NCBI RefSeq assembly: GCF_030272615.1
Contig: NC_081410.1
Span: 254,991,533 to 255,055,532, forward strand
Length of the DNA: 64,000 nucleotides
DNA from: Cryptomeria japonica
Taxonomy: Eukaryota; Streptophyta; Pinopsida; Cupressales; Cupressaceae
Reading direction: 5' to 3'
Below are positions 23,520 to 37,905 of this stretch, one piece after another. Positions within the stretch are counted from its first letter, which is position 1; the number at the start of each line of letters is the position of its first letter. The position numbers and the translations under genes were made by a program. The notes below the pieces were generated by a model that was given only the letters and a program-made list of their open reading frames with translations, had not been told where the DNA came from and did no database searches.

Positions 23520-23590
23520 GTTCGAGCGAAGGGGGTCCTATTGACCTATCGAACCCCTTAGGGTTCGATCAAACCCCCCTTCGCTCGAAC
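23520..23590. repeat. Nested perfect inverted repeat, CpG-rich
   Basis: An outer stem of 16 bp, GTTCGAGCGAAGGGGG (23,520-23,535) with CCCCCTTCGCTCGAAC (23,575-23,590), encloses a second 9-bp stem, ATCGAACCC/GGGTTCGAT (23,548-23,556 and 23,561-23,569). More TTCGAACG-type strings flank it up to 23,690. Confidence 0.85.
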
Positions 23591-23599
23591 CCCCTGGGC

Positions 23600-24514
23600 A
23601 AAATTATGACGCGTACTTTCATGTAACGGTCGGGTGCGAACGAACCCAACCTTTTGTAAATATCTGCGTTCGTTCGAACCCTAGCCGACCCAATTTTTTT
23701 TTTTACATTTTAGTAGTCATATAAATATACGTAATTTTTTCATTTTTTAACACACAAATGATTAAAACAATTCACATTTTTGGATGAAAGAAGACATTTG
23801 AAAATTATTTTGAGGGCAATAATTTGAAGATATTTGAAGGTTATTTTAAAAGCATGGGGAACAAGAAGAGAAGGCAAAATAAGACTTCAAGGAATTATTC
23901 TCTCACAACGAAACAAAGATATCATGATGCAAGTATGTATTTTTATTTTTATTTCTATTTAATTTTATATGTATTACGTACCAAAAATTGTGTTAATTTG
24001 TTAGTATTAGTTAAATATATTTTATCTTATATTTTTCATGAAAATTGTTTTACATAATATTAATTAAATTAAATTAATTAAATTAATTAAATTTATATAA
24101 TAATTATATCTTAATTAATTCTAAATGATGTTTTTTTATTAAATTAATTGGAAATATTTGGATTAAAAATAATCTTATTTTGATTAAAATTAATTATGCT
24201 TTAATTTGAAATAATATGTGTATTTGCAAATTTCAAATTCCATTAATCTGCTTGTTTTGTAATTAACATTTTCTCCCCCCCCTTAAGCCCATTTATAATA
24301 GATCATGGTTTTAATTTAAAGTTTAGATCTTTAGGACCCCTCTCTTTCCCATTTAATATTTATAATTTATAATTTAATTTAGATAGTCCATAAATATATA
24401 ATTTAATTTAGATTTTGAAACCACGTGTCTTTATAGTTTAGCAAACACTTCAATTGGTTCTCTAAAATTAAAAAACTTGTCTTTTGTGTCTTCAGCAATA
24501 GGCTCTTTTTGTTT
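23600..24514. other. AT-rich, no supported gene
   Basis: A short basic peptide MGNKKRRQNKTSRNYS begins at 23,854 and is followed by GTATGT at 23,934, so it could be a first-exon remnant. Nothing recognisable follows in the next kilobase, and I make no gene call. Confidence 0.25.
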
Positions 24515-24980
24515 TATCCTTATAAAGGGGCCTACCTCCTGAGTAGCCCTTAAGGCTCGGTGAGAGGGAACAACCCAAAGTGGTAACAAGCTAAAGCCAA
24601 GCTCTTCCAAGACACTATAAATAAATGTGTTTGTGATGAAAGTTGCAAGCAACAGGTGTCACATGCTGCTATAGCGACGTTATCACTCCCCATAAACCCT
24701 ATAGAGCGCAACCTCTATAGGCTGGTAGGCCTTCCATTTAATGGAGTGTAACACGTTGCTGATTAGAGCCACCCGAACATATGCCCTTACTAGACACCTT
24801 TTGTGTTAGAAGCCAAAAACCTTCTAGTTGTTAGCACAGGAGGTCAGACCTCTGAAGCGACTCACATTCTTACAGTTCTTAGTAGAGATACAAAGTTCAC
24901 CACAGGGAGTTTTCATGGGGACTGGTCCTTGGCTGCCTCAAAGAAGTGAATGCCACGGAGGGGAGCCAGTGGGGTCAAGT
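24515..24980. repeat. ~470-bp dispersed repeat, copy 2
   Basis: Direct repeat of 21,975-22,445 (shared strings listed there). Its right end runs straight into the palindrome array at 24,980. Confidence 0.65.
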
Positions 24981-26543
24981 ACCTTAGGACCTCATATTCA
25001 ACCCCTTAGGACACTGTACATGTGATCTTAAGGGATAGTATGTCATAGACACTAGGATGTTATAAGGGGTCATATGTGCTCCTAGGGGTCACACATGTAA
25101 AGTGTTAGAACACACATACATGACCCCTTATGACCACATATGACCCCTTCTAGGACACTATGTGATGGATTAAGGGGTATGTCGTTCACACTAGGATTTT
25201 ATAAGGGGTCATATGTGGTTCTAAGGGGTCACACATGTGTTAGAACACATGCATGACCCCTTAGGAGCACATATTCTTGACCCCTTATGCCACTAATGTA
25301 TGTGATCTTAAGGGACTGATATGTCGTACACACTAGGATTTTATAAGGGGTCATATGTGGTTCTAAGGGGTCACACATGTGTTAGAACACACACGTGACC
25401 TCTTAGGACCATATATGACCCCTTAGGACACTGTGTGATCCTAAGGGGAATGTCGTATATACATTAGGATATTATAAGGGGTTATATATGGTCCTAAGGG
25501 GTCACACATGTGTTAGAACACACACATGACCTCTTAGGACCACATATAACCCCTTAGGACACTATGTGATCGTAAGGGGAATTTTGTATGTACACTAGGA
25601 TGTTATAAGGGGTCAAATGTGGTCCTAAGGGGTCATGCATGTTTTAGAACACATGCGTGACCTCTTAAGACCACATATGATCCCTTAGGACACTATGTGA
25701 TCCTAAGGGGAATGTTGTATATACACTAGGATGTTATAAGGGGTCATATGTGGTCCTAAGGGGTGCGGGACCCCTTAGGACCACATATTCAACCCCTTAG
25801 GACATTGTACATGTGATCTTAAGGGATCATATGTCATAGACACTAGGATTTTATAAGGGGTCATATGTGGTCCTAAGGGGTCACACATGTATAGTGTTAG
25901 AACACACATGAATGACCCCTTATGACCACATATGACCCATTCTAGGACACTATGCGATCCTAAGGGGTACATGCTGTATACAATATGATGTTATAAGGGG
26001 TCATATGTGGTCCTAATGGGTCATACATGACCCCTTAGGAGCATATATGACCCCTTAGGAAACTATGTGATGGACTAAGGGGTATGTCGTTCACACTAGG
26101 ATTTTATAAGGGGTCATATGCAGTTCTAAGGGGTCACGCATGTGTTAGAACACATGCGTGACCCCTTAGGACCACATATGACCCCGTAGGACACTATGTG
26201 ATCCTAAGGGGTATGTCCTACACACTAGGATGTTATAAAGGGTCATATGTGGTCCTAAGGGGTCATGCATTTGTTAACACATGTGTGACCCCTTAGGACA
26301 CTATGTAATGGACTAAGGGGTGTGTCATACACACCAGCCTTTTATAAGGGGTCACATACGATCCTAAGAGGTCACACATGTGTTAGAACACATGTGTGAC
26401 CCCTTAGGACCACATATGACCCCTTAGGGTCCACTATGTGATCCTCTATGGGAACGTATAGTGTCATAAAGGGCATATGTGGTCTTAAGGGGTCCTAAGG
26501 GGTCATGTTGTGTGTGTAATAGCATGTGAAAAGGGGTCACATT
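24980..26543. repeat. Tandem array of ~130-bp palindromic units (about 12)
   Basis: The marker TTATAAGGGGTCATATG or close variants recurs at 25,060, 25,199, 25,341, 25,472, 25,603, 25,734, 25,851, 25,991, 26,104, 26,233, 26,342 and (weaker) 26,464, a spacing of 109-142 bp. Most units are themselves long inverted repeats: GGGGTCATATGTGGTCCTAA on one side, its complement on the other, and GTGTTAGAACAC at the centre. In the unit at 26,126-26,169 the arms are 21 bp and perfect. There are no coding frames. Confidence 0.85.
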
Positions 26544-27480
26544 GTAGAGGATTTATTTTGTCTAATTTGTTATCTAAGTTTTATATTGTTTTTTTAAATT
26601 TAAATTTATTAATTTTTCTAACATTTTAATTTATTATATTTAGATTTTGTTGGTAAACAGATTTGTCTCTTTTCTGAAATCTTAATAATTATCTTCCTTA
26701 AGAAAAATATAACTCTGGTTCACCCTTTATGAAAAAAAACAAAATACTAACAGTTGGATGAATTGATTAAAATTCAACCTCTGCATTAGAGGGCAGCTCC
26801 TCGTATGATTTGCAATGAATTTATTATATAAATGAAATGCTAACACTTTTTACTAGAAAGCATTGAGAGGTTTTAGCATTCATCCATCAACACAAATGAG
26901 CACCTCCAAACTAAAAGAAGAGAAAATCTTCTAAAAGAATTTAATGCGAGTTCACAGACTCCAATCCACAAACATGCTCACTATATAAATTCAAAGCATA
27001 GAAGAAGCTCAGCAATACTGATGGTTAATCGATACTCTCTTATGCCTCATAGGGCAAGGGGGATCATCACAAATCAATACGTAATGAGTCTACTAACAAC
27101 TAATGGTAACCATAAATTGAAGAAAATATAGAAATGACTGAGCATAAAACGATATCATGTTTATAGCAAACTTCTCAAGAAATATTGCTATTCCTTAAAC
27201 ACCCTTATTTAAAGATAACACCACAACTTATATTGATTGATCAATCATTCTAGTTTCCAGCAATTCCTTAAAGAAAAACACAAATATTATCTACTGTAAA
27301 AAAAAATCACAGTTTTTCGGACCTTTCTAGAGTCTCAAAAACATAGATATATAGCCATAACCTGGCCATGGTTAAAACGAGAAACACGGAAAGCCAACAA
27401 CTTCCGTTCCACAAAGCCAGTGAAACCAACATCAAAATAAGACTGTTTTTGCAACCAACAAGTAAAAGGATCTATCATCA
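26544..27480. other. No gene recognised
   Basis: AT-rich sequence between the palindrome array and the decayed gene at 27.5-30.7 kb. If that gene sits in a retroelement this would be its 3' untranslated side, but no LTR border or polypurine tract was found. Confidence 0.35.
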
Positions 27481-27499
27481 GCAAAAAATATTACTATGC

Positions 27500-30400
27500 A
27501 GTTCTGGTAACTACTTCTTTCTTCCAATCTGCATGTGTAGTGGCAAAGTGCTGAATGATTTTGTTATGAGGTAATCCCATGTGTGCCATTCATTGCTTCC
27601 AGACTTCTTTTTCCTTCTGAACCTGTGCAACTTTATTGGAGTGACTATCCAGATGTCCGATGCATAAAAAAAAGAGTGATTCAATTTTAGCAATCACATT
27701 CAGGTCATCCAGAACTAAACCCTTAGCTTCTTTCACATAATTGATTTTTCCCTTGAATGATTCAATTATAACCTCAACTGTCTCAAGGGTTCTTCCATCA
27801 TCTTTCAGACATTTTATCCCAATGCACATGAGTTCATTTCTCATGGAGCTGACTAACTCTGTAGATTGATTTATTAGTTTTGTGAAGTCCTCATAAGCCT
27901 ATTTTATCAGAGAATTTCTCCATTTAATATTATTCTAGCACACATACAAAATGCTATCATCCAAACCTACCACATGTTTTTTTGCAAGAAACTTCATTAC
28001 TCCATAATTTTGTAGTTCTCGCATCAGTGCAAATTTTGGCGCCCATTTTGCTTCTTCATTTTCCAATTGATGATATCAACTTCTAGTTCCTTCATGACTT
28101 TTATCGCCCCATTATATACTCTACTTAAATTAACAAAGTATTCTGCACTAGAATTCTGAACTCTTTCTAGCCACTCCACCACAGTTTTTGTGATCAACCT
28201 ACATTTTTGTATTTGTTCCAAAGTCTTCTGATTTGCAGGGGACTTAGGATCGAAAGACATTGGAAGTTGTGATAGAGGTTGAGGATTTGGATCATTGATT
28301 GCCTCAATATACTTTGCCATCCTTCGTAACATCTCTTTCATCTGATGTTTATCCTTCTTCATCTTTCTAGGTCCTGGTTATGATTTTCTTTGTTGAATCT
28401 TCAAGATGAAGCACATCTGTAGCTTGAGAGGCAGTTCCAATTTTAATCCTTTCAACAACAATGTCTTGAGCTGTAGGGCTCTCTGTCTTCTCATCTGTTA
28501 ATGGACATGCTATCTTTGCAATCCAGTTCCCACTATCTGCATCAAAATCAATCTTTGACATGGTTTTTGACTTCTTTGCCTTAGGAGTTTTTCCCAAGCA
28601 CTTACTCACCATATCTTCAACTGGAATTGAGGCTAGAACAATATTTCACTTCTTGCTTCTTAACATGTTTTCTAACCATACTGGTCCTGAAGGAACCTGA
28701 GACCTGTCTGGGTCAATTCCAGTTTCTTTTCCATCCCTGACTACCATAATAGTAACTTCATTTGGGGCTTCCTGTTCCTATTGATTATTACCCTCATCCG
28801 CTAAACCTTGTCGCTCTTTGATTGGATCAATTGAAGTAGCATCCATCTCAAGATCAACTACTACAGTATCAACAGGCAAGGAATGTCTTTCGCATCTTGT
28901 CCTTGAGCAGGTGACTCTAACAGAAGTTGTCTCCTCTTTGGTTTGCACTGTCTTTGCTCTATTTCCTCATTTTCCCTATTTTTGTAAACCTACAGCACAA
29001 GATGGGACAAGAGAGTTAGATACCAAGACCTCGGTGGGTGAGGTTGAATCTTTCCTTGAGCTTCTGCTTGGTCTTCACTTTTAAGCCACTTCTTTGTTCT
29101 TCAAATGACCAAGATTGTCCTAGTTTGAATTTGTTCTTCCTCATCCTTTGTCCAGTCAATCTCTGGTATTACCCTTGGCTACCTAGCATCAACAAATTTG
29201 GAATCAACCAAATCATTTTCATCATCCATAATATTTGTAGTGTTTATCTTCAGACCATAATCCCAAATTTGCTTCACTGTGAGTCTCAGGTGAGCTCTTT
29301 TTCGGACTTCATACTCATCCACACAATCCGCCCAAAAGTCTTCTAAATCAGGTACATGTCAAAAATTCTCCTTGAATGTAAAGTGTGTCATTGCAAATCC
29401 TTTAGTATCAAATTCAGTGTGGGGGAAATACAACTAAAAAATTGAACCTTTTGAACTCTAATTTTGAATTCAAAGCATCTGAAACACTACTACAAGTGTA
29501 GTATGTGAGCTCAATGGGAAATGAAACCCCTGTTTGGTGTTCTTCCCCATATTTATTATCTATATGAGCCAATTTCTTGCAAACTTCAATTAATACTTGT
29601 TTATCAAAGGCATACCTCGACAATTTGTAGGGTTCTCCTTCAAAGCCACCAACCCTCAAATAAGTGAACCTGGAGAACTAAATATAGAAGCTGCCATATA
29701 TATTTATAAACTGCATAGCTTCCTCAGTCAATCTCTTATGAACATCTCCTTTCAATTCAAATACTAACCTGCACAGGAAAATAATGTGAACCTTATAATA
29801 ATTTTCTGTAACCCTATGTTGTTGCAAATGCGGGTGATATTCATATATCTTCATATCATTCTGCCAAGTTTCATGATACAGACCTACCCATTGATGAGTA
29901 CAAGCTAAACAGTATATGAGGTAGGATGACATATAGAAGTTTTTGTTCCCAAAACAACTTAAACCCTCATGCATTCTTTCTGCAATTAACTTTGCCCAAT
30001 ATATGTATCTCTTGTCACCAAAATGACCTGAATAAAGAAATACATCCAATCCTCCCAATAAAAGGCTATTTGATTTCCCTGCATTCTATGCAATAAAATG
30101 ACTATGCCCCTTACTTCCTGAATCAGATGCTCTCGGGTTAATGGGCTTGGTAGTCTTGAACCCCCCTTTTGAAATTTTAATAACCAATTTCTTGCAATGA
30201 CACTCCTATAACATGACTTCTTCTCAGAGAAAAGCTCTCTCTTTGGTATTTTCATTACAGCAAAAATAGCCTCCTGATTAATTGCAAGCAAAACCTTACC
30301 CTCTGCATCTCTTACACACCTCTCTATAGGATCATATATGCTTATACATTCCAAAACTACTTCTAGACATGATGCAGCAAGAGGAAATGCAATAGCTTCT

Positions 30401-30684
30401 ATCAACCCACTATCTAAATTTTTCTGCATCAAAGGGGAGCTAGCAGAATTTCACATTCTTTCATGGAATTCATTTAAATCTACTATCGGCAGAAAAGTAT
30501 CTCTTATGTTAGGCAAGGAACTAACTAGCCAAGACTTCTGGTCTACTTGAGGTACTTTTGGTCTCATTTTAGTTTTACAATTATAAAATGCACAGCATGA
30601 AGAATTGACTGAACCGACTGAAGTATCAAATAACACTTTCAATTCATGAAAACCAACAAGAAAAGAGGAAGAACTTGCACTCAC
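27500..30684 (-). pseudogene. Decayed long ORF of unknown family
   Basis: I do not recognise it. Minus-strand pieces succeed one another in order: 30,684-30,451 (MSASSSSFLVGFHELKVLF), 30,432-29,986, 30,058-29,678, 29,659-29,414, 28,612-28,367, 28,362-28,024 and 27,844-27,590. The first four read as one globular protein with an aromatic-rich stretch (EGLSCFGNKNFYMSSYLIY) and a later block RVGGFEGEPYKLSRYAFDKQ. The last three are charged and probably helical. A shift near TATTGGGAGG at about 30,045 separates pieces two and three. The size (about 1,000 codons), minus orientation and lack of introns recall large accessory ORFs of plant non-autonomous LTR elements, but that is inference, and no pol motif is present. 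Confidence 0.45.
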
Positions 30685-31087
30685 CTTTCATGCAGAACTG
30701 AGAATTCACAGAGTCGGGAGCAAGAAATGTCACCTGCATTAACCTTCTACTTACCAAATTGGGTAAATGATAAAGGGAAGTAAATTATTTAAATAAAACA
30801 AATCTTAGGGACTGGCCTAAAATATCGGCTGCATGATCTGTCATGATTTGAAAACTGCATACTCATTCATGCCAAATCATGTCGAAAAGATCAAGTTCTG
30901 ACAGTTTATTAATAGCAAGTCTTTTCTCCTCTACATCCTTTACTTGAAATGATTATTTGGAATGATTATTCCCAAGTATGGATTCACATCACAATTCATT
31001 TTCTCGAGGTTCATCTTTAAAATCCAGAATATTCCCTATATGCCAACACTTGTCCATTTTATCTACAAAGTCATCAATCCTCAAAGT

Positions 31088-31380
31088 TTCAACCTTGAAC
31101 CTTGAACCCTTCAAAAAGAAGTTCAAAGGTTCAAGTTCAAAATAGTTTTAGTGCAAAACACGTGAACATGAAGCTTACCCATTATAAAACATGAATTACA
31201 TGAGACTTGCTTTAACATGTTGAACCTTGAACCTTGAACCACTCTAAAAGTTCATGGTTCAAGTTCAATGAGCTACGACCACCAAGACTTTTAACACCTT
31301 TTTTAACAAAGCTGCTATGTCACATACCGCACTTGAACCTTGAACCTTAAAATGATTCAAGTGAGAGGTTCAGTTCAAGA
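31088..31380. repeat. Three inverted-repeat clusters of TTGAACC
   Basis: At about 31,090-31,140, 31,217-31,272 and 31,330-31,380 a doubled TTGAACCTTGAACC is followed by its complement (GGTTCAAGTTCAA or similar), so each cluster can fold. Cluster spacing is about 110-130 bp. Confidence 0.7.
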
Positions 31381-31869
31381 AAAATTGCAAGGGGAAAAAA
31401 ATTAAAGAATGCGAAAAGACAAGAAAAACAAGAGCAGACTAACAGATTTGTAACATTTTTCTAAATTTTTTTTGTTGCTAATGTTTTTCTTAATGTTTTT
31501 CTAAGTTCTAATTTACTACCTTAGTTTTCTAAGTTTTTCATAACTTTTTTTTAAAAAGTTGAAAAAAAAAACATATGCAGTTATTTAATTTTAAAAACAA
31601 ACTGACATTAAATCAAAGCATTTAATTTTCAAACATTTTTCTAAAATGCTGAAAAAACAATAAATATACAATTATTTAATTAAAAAAATAAATTAACAAA
31701 CAAATTATTTATTAATTTTTAAATAAATTTAATAGAAAAAGACATTATTAAACCAAAAAAAGGTTATTTTGTGCACCTAAAATAATGTAGGTCGAAAGCT
31801 GAAAGGTGAGATGCGCTGGTTGTTGCTGATAAGGCACAGTGATGTTGTGCTGATGTTGGGTTCCCTCTA
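31381..31869. other. AT-rich, no gene
   Basis: Runs of A and T with no sustained reading frame. It ends at the outer border of element C near 31,870. Confidence 0.4.
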
Positions 31870-33213
31870 TGATGAATAATGATGAACAACAAATACCCTA
31901 ACTGGTATTGGGGGGGGGGGGTGAATCAGTATAGACAAAAACTTCTCAACAACTTATCAAGTTAAAAAATTGATAACCGATTGTCTTCATCACTGAACTT
32001 AACCATGGCAATACCGATTAAACATAGTAAGACTACAGACATCTAAACCAGTAAAACATAATACTTCAAATAGTATTCAACACTTGATAACTACTTCACC
32101 AATATACATATGAATGTGTTGTATTAGTAATACCATAACCATTATCTCTGCATGCATATTCACCTAAACAAAGAATACTCAATCATCACATAAAAAATGC
32201 ACAACTGATGATATAGATTTTTCACCTGGAAACCCAAATGGGAAAAACCACAGTGGGGATGAATACCCACAAGCTTGTTTTTGAACTCTTTTGAAGCTCG
32301 CTCTATTAGGAGCCTAGTCCGATTAAAGACTTTACAATAAGGTTTTGTTAGGAACCGATCCTGTTAAAGATCACCCAGTTAAGGGATGGCTATATACCCT
32401 GTTAAAGATTGAAACCCTTTTAAAGGTTACCTTGCTAGAGGATTTGAAAAACTCAATGATCTTGAGTCACCTAGTTAGAGGATTTACAATGAGCCTGTTA
32501 AAGCTACCCGGTAAAGGGATTTTCCTACTGTTGAAATGGTTAGAAGACAACAGGTAAAGCTCTGATCTAATAATAACACTATATGCTTAGGCAGATCCTT
32601 TTTAGTTTCTCTACTCGGCAATCACACTCTGCAGTTTTCCACTCACTAGTCTGGCAAGTATCTCATCACTTGGATACAAATACAACATTTGCCAACACTT
32701 ACAATAACAAACATCATCGACCTTATAGACAATGATTAGGTTGGTAGCATAAACCCTAAACCCTAAACATTTTAGGTTTACAATTACAAGCGGTCCAATC
32801 CTGACCGTTCAAACACTTTGCATAGAATAAAACAATCTCAAACAGATCACAAGTCATTCTGCATCGTCCATTCTTCACCGCACATGGGAATCAACAACCC
32901 ATCATGCTCTCTTCACGTACCTGCTAAGAAGAATGTTCATTCCCATGGTAGACATTTAATGCAATCGATCTTCACATGCAATATCCTCAAGGAAATCCTT
33001 CACGTGCACAAAACTGATGTGGCATCTCGATCTTATCCTTATCTCTTAGCTAACTTACCATAGAGTGTCACTAGTTGCATCGCACAAGTTAGATTGCCAA
33101 ACTGGAAACCCTAGAGCTAAGACTACCAATCGGTAGTCACACTTAGTGAAACCCCGACACAAGTTCACTACATCTCTTCATACTGGTTCTCCTACTTGAA
33201 CATCAGTAACAAC
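31870..33213 (-). mobile_element. Element C 3' LTR, outer part
   Basis: Begins TGATGAATAATGATGAAC (the border could also be the TGATGAAC at 31,880). It has a run of 12 G at 31,910-31,921, then GTGAATCAGTA, and the GGAAACCCAAATGGG block at 32,226-32,251. It is interrupted by E1 and ends with the TSD ACAAC (33,209-33,213). Confidence 0.65.
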
Positions 33214-34401
33214 TGTTGGGACTGATTAAAATTGAGTCAATTTTATAGGCCCATTTCAAATTTTTGCTCTGCATACCTAAATGAAGTCAGTTTGAACGGC
33301 TTAGTTAGCAAGGGGGTAAAATGGAGCCAGTTGATTTTCAGAGGGTAAGGCTCGGGATTCATGCCCCACGCCTTTCATTTGGCCTATTCAGTGATGTGCA
33401 ACTTTCAGAATTCAATTTGGAGAAGTTTATGAGGTACCCATTTTGAGGGGTGAGCTGGAAGTGCATTTTAGGCACAAATGCAGATTTTATTGAGTAGCCT
33501 ACTTTGAGCGATTACATCTTTTGCCCTGTTGATCGTCATGAAGAAATTCAAAGTGGATTCAATTCTATGCATAAATGTGAATGAGCTCGCAAATTTTCAA
33601 GTCTTAACGAATCCATTTGCTTAGTTTTTGAAGCCGATTCCGTTTGCAGTTTCTATGTTTTGGCAAGTCTCTGTTTCGACAGCTAGTCGGAGCCCTGTTT
33701 CGACTAAGTGTAAAATTTGCCTCAGTAAGCATCATGCCATAATGTTTGTTCTGGGCTGATTTTGGTATAAATGATGAGCTACGTTTCAAATTTCAAGGCT
33801 CTACCAATCCGTTTGATCGGTTTTCAAAAGAGCTCATTTTGCCATCATTTTCAGTTATCTGCACCTCCAGTGTTAGATCAATTAATGTAGCCGTTTTGGT
33901 GAGCGTGCTGTTTGCATCCTGTCAGTCGGGGGATCGAACTGAGAATCCAAAGTTTTAGTATGTACTTAAAGGTACCTGTGTTCCAAATTTGAAGGCCTAC
34001 GGAGGTCGTTTGATATTTTTGAGAAAGGTGTCATGTGTTGCCAGGACATTGACTTCATCAGGTCCGCAGTGTCGACAAAGCCAGTTGGGCATTTTCGGAA
34101 ATTAATATCTCTTCGCTCGGGACTCGTCTTGAGAAACTGTTTGGTAGAAGTCATCCTTGTGTATCAAAGTACACGCCTGTCAGACGGCGAGCTCCAGAAA
34201 GGCGTTTTGACCACATTGAAAATTACGTCTTTGCGATTAAATGCGAAAATTGTGGCGTAATCGCCTGGAGGTTGTAAAATTCAGTCTGATGATCCAAAAG
34301 TGATGCTGATCGTTTCCAGAGGTTGAATGTTGGTGCTTACCATGCATCAAGCTGGGTGGTTGTTGTGGTCAGAGGCATGAAGCACATGAACTAAAAAATA
34401 G

Positions 34402-35839
<1,438 letters not shown>

Positions 35840-36160
35840 ACTTGGTGCTGCTCGGGTAAACAAAGAAAGTGCAGAAGTCCGTGATTGTAAATTTGAACCG
35901 TGCGACTTGCTATGGTCGTAGTTTCGCGTAACATCGCACCGAAACGGAACGCTGTGCGTCTGTCTGTGTGTGCTGAATCTTCTATGAGGCTATATTTAGC
36001 AAAGGGAGTTTTGGTTTTTACTGAAACGGAAAAGAATAGCAAATGATTGTTGACAATTTGTGTGGAACAGGGGAAATCGAGCTGGCTTTTCCAAGCAATG
36101 TAAGCTTCAAAAAATCACCATGAAAGCACTCAGGGAAAGTAAAAAATGAAGTCCCAGGCT
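35840..36160. other. Unassigned segment of E1, less AT-rich than its surroundings
   Basis: Shared neither with E2 nor recognisably with the beta-galactosidase. One frame ([18 protein letters not shown]) stays open for about 35 codons across the join, which could be a piece of a second captured transcript. This is unproven. Confidence 0.3.
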
Positions 36161-36512
36161 TAATCATTATCCCACATGCACTGGGAAATGTTCTTTTTTA
36201 ATGTTTATATGCAAAAGCGCACAGTATTATAGTGTCTAAGCCTTAAAGGTTTTTGACACAAGGTGCCCATGAGCGCCCAAGGCGGGCCCATGCATGAGCA
36301 TGCTTCTCGAGGCAAAGGAAGAATTGACTGGACGAAGACAAAGTGGACCCCACATAGGCACGCTTCCCGAGGCAAAGAGGCAAAATTTTGCAGACGAAAG
36401 CCGGGTTAACGAGCGAGCATGTTCGAGAGAGATCGACAGCTCGCGCTATTTCGCGAAGGAAGATGCACGAAGTTTAAACCCAGCGAAATAGCGAAAATGA
36501 ACGTGAGCCGTC

Positions 36513-36690
36513 CACGTGTCGTGATAGGTGGCAGTTCAGCAGGCGGGTCCCAGTGAGGTGGCGCACAGGTGGTGATGACGTGGTGGCCAAGTGGCAGTGA
36601 CGAAGCAGATGACGTGGCGATGATGAGGTGTCATCCCAGGTGGCGTCCGGTCAACCCCATCGACCAATCAGACCCCGCCACGTGGCAAGG
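36513..36690 (+). promoter_or_regulatory. ACGT/TGACG motif cluster in E1
   Basis: Within about 180 bp: CACGTG (36,513), TGACGTGG (36,576 and 36,610), TGACG (36,598), CCAAT (36,664) and CCACGTGG (36,678). A TATA box (TATAAA, 36,831) follows. ACGT-core and TGACG boxes are classical plant bZIP sites. Their use here is inferred. E2 keeps a decayed version at 57,990-58,220. Confidence 0.5.
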
Positions 36691-37905
36691 CGTCAGAGTA
36701 CAAATGGAGGCAAAAATTTAAATTTAAAATTGTTTATTATATAGTTTTAGACTATATAAATAAATGAAAAATTTAAATGTTTGAGCATATTGGGGAATTA
36801 ATTCGCCTAGGACTCAATTTTTGGCCAAGGTATAAAGTGTTATATATTTTCGGAAAGCTCTCAGAGCGAGGAATCCGATTATGAAGTTAATTTGGACAAA
36901 TGTGAGATATTTTAGAAGCAGTTTCCACGGGAACAAAATTCAGTTAGAGAGGAGAGACACTTGGCATTTTTCAGTTGTGGATTTGTTTTTCTTCCCTCCT
37001 CTTTTTATTCCCCATTCTTCTCAGTTGTAAGGGTTCCAAAAATTTGGAGAAAGGCTCCAGATTTGATGGCTTCCATTTCTGAATGTCATGACCCAAATTT
37101 GTAATTGCTTTTGGTTTGTTTTAGGGTACAGAAGATTGCAGTGCATTGTTGTAAATGTGATTTTAGTTGCAGGACTTGCTTGTGTCAGGCATGAGTAAAT
37201 TCCTCATAGTATTGTCTCTGTGTAAATATTTCATTATTATGAATTGAATCCTCAAGGAGGATAAGATTTGTCAGTTTCAAAGAAATTGTGTGATTGTTTA
37301 TAGGTATCCTTCAAGGAAGGTTTTAAACTCTGTAGCCAATCATAAATGATGAAATATATTTCCAGATCTGATAAAATTGTGAATGAATCAAATAGTGCAT
37401 TAATATAAGGTATTGATGCATGAATATCTTGTTTAAGGAAAATAAGCTTGCATCTATGATTCATATTTGTAGTTATGTCTGTGACTCTGTTGCCCAATGA
37501 ACAAGGCACTGGTCTTGCAAGTTTGGGGATGTCTTTCAGAACAACATTTTAAAAGATAAATCTATTTTCCCTTCATGTTTTGGGGTGTTTGTGATACATT
37601 CTTTCCAAGCTTTGTTTCATCCTATTGTTTGTACAGATCTAGCCAATCTGTAATGTTTCCTAACCTATTGAGGTTGTGAAATGATCTATCTACTTAATGT
37701 TGATGCAGTTACGTGTCTATAATTGTTGTATTTAGTGCATCAAGAGGGTGTCCCCCCCTAGGTCTAGCAGAACCTGAAGCGCAGGAGGATGAATTAGGAT
37801 CCTATGTTATGTTGTCCAAGCCCTAATGTGTTTTGTAGACTGAAATTGGCCATTTCATAGAAAGATTTGCGGGTGTTCTTGGGTTATCACTTTTGGTGAA
37901 CAACA

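Noticed and set aside
23854-24060. Small basic protein gene (MGNKKRRQNKTSR...)
   Set aside because: Only ~27 codons of plausible coding sequence, then low-complexity Tyr/Phe codons. No second exon or homologous motif recognised.
24980-26543. CRISPR-like array
   Set aside because: Units are ~130 bp palindromes without unique spacers, in a plant retroelement context.
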